Shown here piece after piece: positions 58,750 to 64,000 of a stretch of 64,000 bases of DNA (its first letter is position 1; each line of letters begins with the position of its first letter). The notes under the pieces were generated by a model, which saw nothing but the letters and a program-made list of their open reading frames with translations, had not been told where the DNA came from and made no database searches. The position numbers and the translations under genes are program-made. Source of the DNA: Methanomassiliicoccales archaeon LGM-DZ1 (GTDB lineage: Archaea; Thermoplasmatota; Thermoplasmata; Methanomassiliicoccales; Methanomethylophilaceae); NCBI GenBank assembly GCA_030168595.1, contig CP115556.1, forward strand, positions 1,426,001 through 1,490,000, written 5' to 3'.

Positions 58750-59507
58750 TTGCTCACTTCCTGAAACAGCTGTGAAACATATTCTGAGACTCCCCCGCTC
58801 ATAAGTTCGGGCTCGGTTATCTGCATCCGGGCGATGTTAAGGTGGAGGACCCGACTCAGTAGATTGCCCGGCGCCATATCCTGCCTCATCATTCCAGAGT
58901 AATGGGTGATTATCTCATTGTATACTACAATTGGATACCCCTCACGTCCCGAACGCTCAACAATCTGGGAGATGTCGTCCGACTGATTGTACCTCAAAAG
59001 CTTCACCGTAGCGACCAGGTCGGCATCGAATCCCTCTCCTGTGTTCTGCCAGCTGAGGTAGAGATACCACCAGAGCATCTTACCGTAATATCTGCGTCTG
59101 TTGGCATAGAACCTATCAGGATTAAGCCCCGCTTTCCCGTCTTTCGTATAATAGGGAAAACGATCCATGATAATATCTGGAATGACAAATCTGTTTATAT
59201 ATAGCCAGATTTCATCATCGGAAGCATCGCGAACAGTGAATCCGTTTCTGTTGAGGATGCTCATGAACGTCCCCGCCATCTCTAGGTCCATGCCGTATTG
59301 CTGAGAATGGGCAAAGTAACTCCTGGTTGTGATCTTCTCTTTACAGACGTCGTACGCTTTTTTGATGTCGCTGCGGATTTCAGAATATTCGGCAGGGATT
59401 TCCGGATTCCTGATCAGTTCGATATTTTCATCATAGTACTCAGAATCCGAGTTCATCCGATTGACGAAATTCTTCATCTGGACCATTTTGTAGCGGCCCC
59501 AGTTCAT
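58746..59507 (-). CDS. Restriction-system-associated protein of unknown function
   Basis: A 253-residue, mainly alpha-helical protein rich in Tyr/Arg/Trp (FYANRRRYYGKMLWWYLYLSWQNTGEGF). It may belong to the DUF6339 type found in similar loci, but I hold that assignment loosely. No nuclease or ATPase motif is seen. It overlaps the DUF4420 start by 4 bases and follows the 337-residue gene by 24 bases, so it is firmly within the operon. A DNA-recognition or assembly role is a guess. Confidence 0.65.
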   Translation of the reverse strand: MNWGRYKMVQMKNFVNRMNSDSEYYDENIELIRNPEIPAEYSEIRSDIKKAYDVCKEKITTRSYFAHSQQYGMDLEMAGTFMSILNRNGFTVRDASDDEIWLYINRFVIPDIIMDRFPYYTKDGKAGLNPDRFYANRRRYYGKMLWWYLYLSWQNTGEGFDADLVATVKLLRYNQSDDISQIVERSGREGYPIVVYNEIITHYSGMMRQDMAPGNLLSRVLHLNIARMQITEPELMSGGVSEYVSQLFQEVSK

Positions 59508-59531
59508 CTTTTCATCTCCGAATACAACTTG

Positions 59532-60545
59532 TTACGTATCTTTTCGGAAAGATAGATTGCATTGTTCCCGTCTGTTTTGAAGTTCTTCAGCATTAACCAA
59601 CATTCGGAAAGACTGTTGCTTCCCGACCCTGTCGGGATTTTGATTCAGTTTCAGCATATAACCAACATAAAGTGAAACACTGTCGGGTTCGACCCTGTCG
59701 GGATTCAGATTCAGGATTTCCTTCCATGATGCTTCATCCATCTCTGATTTCACTTTCTCTATTATTTGTAAAATCGCTTCGGCATAGATTTCCGACAGAG
59801 CCCATCTGTCTCCGCTTTTGCGTTCTGGATTGAGGCTTTCGAATCTTTGATGATTTGAATTCAGAAACAGGCACACACTGTCATTGAAACTGTCTTTGAA
59901 CGGATCCGTCCATTCTGTTTCCAGTTTCCAGAGGAGATGGCTCTTCGAACTCTCGAAGGGAATCACCCGAGTCGGGAAATCATTAGGCTCTTTGTCCAGC
60001 ATTACCGTGATGGGGACCCCGACATGTGCCAGAACTGTTCCTTCCATGTCTGCGTAGCCGGGGAGGACCGAATCTTCCCTCGTCTTCTTCAGATATAAGA
60101 TGAACCTCATTGTAAATGAATCAAGAACCGTCTTAGGAGGTATTCTGAAGGAAAATGCCAATTCCGACCGTTCCTGCATTTCAGAGATCGATCCATCGAA
60201 GTGGATTGTTCTGCGCAGCGATGTTTTGATTGACGATATCACTGCTGCCACACCCAGTTCCGTTCCCGGTCCAGCTATTCCTGATTTTTTATCGAAAAAA
60301 ACATTTGGCTTAGAGACCGTGCATTTACAGGAAACGCAGATTTCATCATCCTTAGTCCATTCGCTGTCAGCTCCCGGAAGTTCTATCATATCATCAGTTG
60401 ATTTTTTCGACTTCGATATTTTGAGAATCTTCCCTTCTTTTTCAAACTCGAATTCCGGTTCTGTCAGAATGATCCCAGACCTGTCCAGAAGGACAGGACT
60501 TAGCTGTTTGTAGAAAGAGAATGAAACGTCCGGCATACCTGTCAT
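59532..60545 (-). CDS. Uncharacterised protein of the MutL/Z1 restriction operon
   Basis: A 337-residue protein with a beta-rich N-terminal two-thirds (strands such as VSFSFYKQLSPVLL, FEFEKEGKILKISKSKK, ELAFSFRIPPKTVL) and a helical C-terminus. A short repeated phrase, LNPDRVEPDS and LNQNPDRVGKQ, lies near the end. It has no recognised catalytic motif. It overlaps the MutL-like ATPase stop by 4 bases, implying a stoichiometric partnership. I cannot assign a family. Confidence 0.65.
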   Translation of the reverse strand: MTGMPDVSFSFYKQLSPVLLDRSGIILTEPEFEFEKEGKILKISKSKKSTDDMIELPGADSEWTKDDEICVSCKCTVSKPNVFFDKKSGIAGPGTELGVAAVISSIKTSLRRTIHFDGSISEMQERSELAFSFRIPPKTVLDSFTMRFILYLKKTREDSVLPGYADMEGTVLAHVGVPITVMLDKEPNDFPTRVIPFESSKSHLLWKLETEWTDPFKDSFNDSVCLFLNSNHQRFESLNPERKSGDRWALSEIYAEAILQIIEKVKSEMDEASWKEILNLNPDRVEPDSVSLYVGYMLKLNQNPDRVGKQQSFRMLVNAEELQNRREQCNLSFRKDT

Positions 60546-62527
60546 CTCCTCCCGACAATGCTTATGATTGGCTCAATTGCGAACTCTGAACGGTGGATTT
60601 TGATTTTCAGGTAAATGGTTGCATGCGCATGCTCGGTACATACGAGCACCTCTGTGTTGTTAATCTCCGACCTTGCTTTCGAGACACCATTGCTTCTGAG
60701 AAAATCATTATCCCTATCCCCGCATTCTACGCTGAGAATCTCTGTGCTGAGAACCCAATACGGAAACTCGGTGCCGATGCTTTTTTTCCACTCCGCCTCT
60801 CCTACAAATGAACCGTCATCGCCCTGACCTGCAACTCCAAATTCGATGTTTACAGACTGGTAGGAATTCATATCAACTTCGACTGTCAATATTGTGCAGT
60901 CACAGGCCTGTTCGGTTCCGACAATTTTCAGTGCAGGTTCAGTCTTGATGTTCTTTGTTTTTCTGGAGGTGTTCCCTCCTTCCGAAGCGGGCACTGCACT
61001 CTGCCAGATGGAAAATCCTTCTGGAGGGAACAGAGCTTCTGCAACTCTCCTGCCATAAGTGATTTTTCTGCCGCGTTCCAGATCCCCGTCATCCCCAGCC
61101 AGACTTTCTTTGAGTGATCTGATTACACCTGAACGAATCCTGGAAATCAAATCTCCAATTTCCAGATTTCTTTTGTCTTCCCAATAATAATGGTCAGATT
61201 TCTCACAATCGCGGACGCATTCCTCGATTGTGCGATATTTGCTTCCTGGATATTCTTCGTTCTGATTCAATCTGAATACTGCAATGAGATATTGATTCTC
61301 ATCCGTCTCAGGGATTGATTTGATGAATTTTTCATCATCATACGAATTGAACATCCCAGATTGTCTCACATAAAGGACGATGGGTCTGTTCCCTTTGATT
61401 CCCTCGCGATTGATTCCGCAAACGAGATAGGGGTTGTCGAATGTCTGTCCGCTGATTAAATTTTCTTTCGTTAGGACAGCCCATGCCAGATAGCCGACTT
61501 CAATCAATTTCTTTTTTTTGTTTATTGTCTGGATCGAGATTTTTTTCGATTCAATACGGAAATCCTCAATAGTTCCGCTGATGCCTGGGAATGTATGGTT
61601 ATATATCTGCTGTACGGCTTTGAATGTCGGGAATTCCAGAATCACCGGCTTTCCATTGACCGATGGAAGCAGTAGCGGGGGATCGTGTTTTGTTCCCAAC
61701 ATCCTCGGGCAGTACCACTTTTGGATCTGCATACCAATATACGACTCTACAGAATTGGTCCACCAAGCTTTTCTGGCTTCGACATCATCTTCTGGCCAGG
61801 TTTCCCTCAGCAAGCCTCCGATGTCAACTGATGGAATGATGATTGACGTGCCAGTGTCCTCACCTTCATATGGCCTGAGTCCGAATATATCCAGTATATC
61901 AGAAATTTCCCTTTCATCGGTAATCGGGAGAACATCTGATATTCCTGAGTCTTCGACGACATTGCCCCATAGTGTTATCCCTAGCCAATTTTTCTCTTCG
62001 CAGATGCGAATGTCATCATTGATCCATACGCCAATCAGCCTGGATTCAAAAGCATCTTTAGTTGTGATGCGTGTATAGAAAATCGCCATGCCGCAGCCCA
62101 GGGAATAATAGATTGTTTTCCCTATACCCCAAGAGCCGCCGGATTCTTCGTGTTTCGAACTGTCCATTATCCCTTTGACCAGGTTGATAAAATTGCAGTC
62201 TTCCGGTGACTTTTCAGCATCTTTCATGGCCGTCGGGCCAGTAAGTCCAGTTGTTCCTCTGTCACGTATGCACAGAAAGTCCCCTGTCATTTTCAGAGCA
62301 GCCTGTTCCAGTGAATCGAAATGTGGGACCAATTCGAAGGGAGAGTACTTTCCGATGGTGAAATCTACCTGCACCGGCCCTGATTCTCTGTCGGCGGCAT
62401 CGAGGCTGTTTTGAATGGATTCCCTGACCAACAGTTCTAGTCGTATCCTGTCTCCTGATTGGTTGATGTTTCTGATGGATGATGCTTTCAGAGAATAAAT
62501 CCCTCTTTTCAGGTTGTATGCATCCAC
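60542..62527 (-). CDS. MutL/MORC-like GHKL ATPase
   Basis: A 661-residue protein with a GHKL ATP-binding domain at the N-terminus: N-box ELLVRESIQNSLDAAD (E36, N40), G1 box IRDRGTTGLTG (D89, G91, G94) and G2 box ESGGSWGIGKTIYY (G130-K137). A transducer-like second domain and about 250 C-terminal residues of unknown fold follow. The order and neighbours fit the MutL homologues described in restriction-modification systems and related to eukaryotic MORC ATPases. It probably acts as an ATP-driven clamp that controls the nuclease. AT-rich, with 4-base spacing to the Z1 gene. Confidence 0.85.
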   Translation of the reverse strand: MDAYNLKRGIYSLKASSIRNINQSGDRIRLELLVRESIQNSLDAADRESGPVQVDFTIGKYSPFELVPHFDSLEQAALKMTGDFLCIRDRGTTGLTGPTAMKDAEKSPEDCNFINLVKGIMDSSKHEESGGSWGIGKTIYYSLGCGMAIFYTRITTKDAFESRLIGVWINDDIRICEEKNWLGITLWGNVVEDSGISDVLPITDEREISDILDIFGLRPYEGEDTGTSIIIPSVDIGGLLRETWPEDDVEARKAWWTNSVESYIGMQIQKWYCPRMLGTKHDPPLLLPSVNGKPVILEFPTFKAVQQIYNHTFPGISGTIEDFRIESKKISIQTINKKKKLIEVGYLAWAVLTKENLISGQTFDNPYLVCGINREGIKGNRPIVLYVRQSGMFNSYDDEKFIKSIPETDENQYLIAVFRLNQNEEYPGSKYRTIEECVRDCEKSDHYYWEDKRNLEIGDLISRIRSGVIRSLKESLAGDDGDLERGRKITYGRRVAEALFPPEGFSIWQSAVPASEGGNTSRKTKNIKTEPALKIVGTEQACDCTILTVEVDMNSYQSVNIEFGVAGQGDDGSFVGEAEWKKSIGTEFPYWVLSTEILSVECGDRDNDFLRSNGVSKARSEINNTEVLVCTEHAHATIYLKIKIHRSEFAIEPIISIVGRR

Positions 62528-62531
62528 AGAA

Positions 62532-64000
62532 TCATCTCATAGAATCCAGATACACGTAACCAGTATCCGTTGTATCGACTTCTCTGTCATCCCTTACGCC
62601 TGTCGGAATCAAGACTGTCAGTGTGACCACGTTAGATGGATATTCTTTTTCTTCATCGTTTGCTATGCCTATCAAAAGCAGGGGGGTTTTGTCCCAACCC
62701 GACTCTTTTCTGGCGATGTCTCTTTTGCCGACATCCCCGCTCTGGATGGCATCTTTGAACGTTCTGTTGTTTCCTTTGTTCCAATCAATATCGGCGGTCA
62801 GATGAATTTTATCTCTCACTGTTTTTATTTGTATAAGTTTATCATTGCGAATCTCCGCGCGCCTGTTTACAACATTGACCGTCTTTCCGTTTCCGAGATC
62901 AAAAATAGGATTGCTGAGAGTGACCAATTTATTCTTCCTGCCGGCAAGTACGATGTTGAAATCTTTGATTATTGAACGATCAATCATGCGCAACCAATGG
63001 AAACAACATTCTCCTGATTTTACATTCACTGGACCCGAGTCCGAATCGCCCTTCCTAAAGTCTGCCAAATAGTCCAATACTGCATTTTTATCTACCCCTC
63101 TGTAAAGGAGAACGGCGCCATCCATTGCCGGAGTGATTGAGGATTCAGAAATTCCGTTGAGAAGTTTTCTGGTTATCTCCAGATTATAGTCCAGGGATTC
63201 TTTGTCGCCGCGATATTTGCTGATTGACTTATCGAGTCCGTTTCCGAAAGACACTTTGATTCTAGTGTGCGCGGCGTTCTGCATTTTGTTTCTGGATGTC
63301 AAAGACTTCAGCATATGCGCCTCGGGAACGTCTTTTATTCTCACTGCAAACTCTCTGGGGGATATCGATTCGCGGCTGTGTTCAACAATCTCCGCCCTCA
63401 GGGAATCGTTGATGTCGTTCAGATCTTCATATGAAGTTATGGCCGTTCTGTCCATCCAGATTCTCGGCAGAAGCTCATACCCTTTCCTAAAGCCAAACCA
63501 TCTGGCCATCTGAAGGAGAGTATCGGCCTGTTTCACTGTCCTCCTGAAATATGAAACCACCAGTCCTTCGATGGTTAATCCACGGGACAGTGTATTCCCC
63601 CCTATTACGATAAATGCGGGGGCATACTCTTCCACCTTATCTTTTTCGCTCGGATACACTATCCGAATGGTAAAATTGATTTCATTCCTGATTGGGTCGC
63701 TGTTTTTCGATGAGTTATCGACACATATGTGAATCTGTCTTGTATAAGTGTTGATTTTTTGTCCCGTTTCCTCGTCCTGAACAAAGTTGATGCGAGTAGG
63801 ATCGGAATCGATGAGATAATCTATTTCAGACTTAATTCTCTCGAATTTCGGATAATCTCTGATCTCTGCGGTTGAATTATCATCTTCAGAATTTTCGATA
63901 CCGTAATCGGGGACGCATTCTCTGAATGATTCGGGAGTCAGTGCTTTTGTCTGTATCTCATACTGTTCTCTGCAGAGGCTGCGGAGCTCGTCCTTGCAAT
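62532..64000 (-). CDS. Z1-domain protein (partial at the window edge)
   Basis: The frame is open to the right edge, so the N-terminal part, which in this family carries the SF2 helicase-type ATPase, lies outside. About 489 residues are visible. The Z1 signature is clear: FIVIGGNTLSRGLTIEGLVVSYFRR, followed by QADTLLQMARWFGFRKGYELLPRIWM. Z1 proteins are predicted DNA translocases or helicases linked to restriction. The 3' end is 4 bases from the start of the MutL-like ATPase. It is the most upstream visible gene of the operon. Confidence 0.85.
   Translation of the reverse strand, partial: CKDELRSLCREQYEIQTKALTPESFRECVPDYGIENSEDDNSTAEIRDYPKFERIKSEIDYLIDSDPTRINFVQDEETGQKINTYTRQIHICVDNSSKNSDPIRNEINFTIRIVYPSEKDKVEEYAPAFIVIGGNTLSRGLTIEGLVVSYFRRTVKQADTLLQMARWFGFRKGYELLPRIWMDRTAITSYEDLNDINDSLRAEIVEHSRESISPREFAVRIKDVPEAHMLKSLTSRNKMQNAAHTRIKVSFGNGLDKSISKYRGDKESLDYNLEITRKLLNGISESSITPAMDGAVLLYRGVDKNAVLDYLADFRKGDSDSGPVNVKSGECCFHWLRMIDRSIIKDFNIVLAGRKNKLVTLSNPIFDLGNGKTVNVVNRRAEIRNDKLIQIKTVRDKIHLTADIDWNKGNNRTFKDAIQSGDVGKRDIARKESGWDKTPLLLIGIANDEEKEYPSNVVTLTVLIPTGVRDDREVDTTDTGYVYLDSMR

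Noticed and set aside
1-64000. CRISPR arrays, rRNA genes or a replication origin
   Set aside because: No regularly spaced repeats, no rRNA-like sequence and no Orc1/Cdc6 gene or origin repeat cluster were seen. The three 15-bp units at 43605 have no spacers.

Overview
The window is archaeal and most likely from a methanogen of the Methanomassiliicoccales, probably a host-associated member. The evidence is a complete coenzyme F430 gene set, the archaeal-type ribosomal proteins eL37 and eL41, intron-containing tRNAs with bulge-helix-bulge structures, TATA-type promoters and many ATGA/GTGA gene overlaps. The order-level assignment is inference from gene content; no 16S gene or mcr operon is present. 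The backbone is GC-rich by eye. Two stretches are clearly AT-richer: about 8.7-9.5 kb and the island from 56.5 kb to the right end.

Layout. 0-8.3 kb: a duplicated-domain hypothetical gene, an ArsA / coiled-coil / AMMECR1 / dihydroorotase / Fe-S-type operon with stop-start overlaps, then eL37, purF and tRNA-Ala(GGC). 8.3-22 kb: an AT-rich lone gene, pncB, an MFS permease, a divergent VTC / DUF4956 / CotH module, htpG, a repeat-bearing surface protein interrupted at a G10 tract, and an Na+/solute symporter. 22.1-22.6 kb: a protein-free stretch that looks like two tandem small structured RNAs, each behind a copy of the same 32-bp promoter-proximal element. 23.2-23.8 kb: tRNA-Arg(TCT) with a T-loop intron, eL41, and tRNA-Trp(CCA) with a long intron holding a box C/D-like guide. 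24.4-29.1 kb: a minus-strand operon for the threonine/isoleucine branch (ACT protein, homoserine dehydrogenase, citramalate synthase, ACT protein, PFL/UPF0210). 29.2-30.5 kb: an intact ISL3-type insertion sequence.

31.2-36.4 kb carries the full F430 cluster cfbC-A-E-D-B, followed by a UvrD-like helicase and, on the other strand, a precorrin-2 dehydrogenase that would supply the sirohydrochlorin used by CfbA. 41-45 kb holds two different ATPase-nuclease fusions flanking tRNA-Glu(CTC). 45-55 kb is an accessory block of Sel1-repeat proteins, a flavodiiron protein, a WG-repeat/histidine-phosphatase fusion and a beta-propeller-like protein.

55.5-64 kb begins with a decayed IS4/IS1634-type transposase. 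It continues as an AT-rich six-gene minus-strand operon: Z1-domain protein (cut by the window edge), MutL/MORC-like GHKL ATPase, two unrecognised proteins, a PD-(D/E)XK (DUF4420) protein and a DNA cytosine-C5 methyltransferase. This matches the architecture of the poorly characterised MutL-homologue restriction-modification systems. Together with the paired small RNAs at 22 kb, it is the most interesting content of the window.
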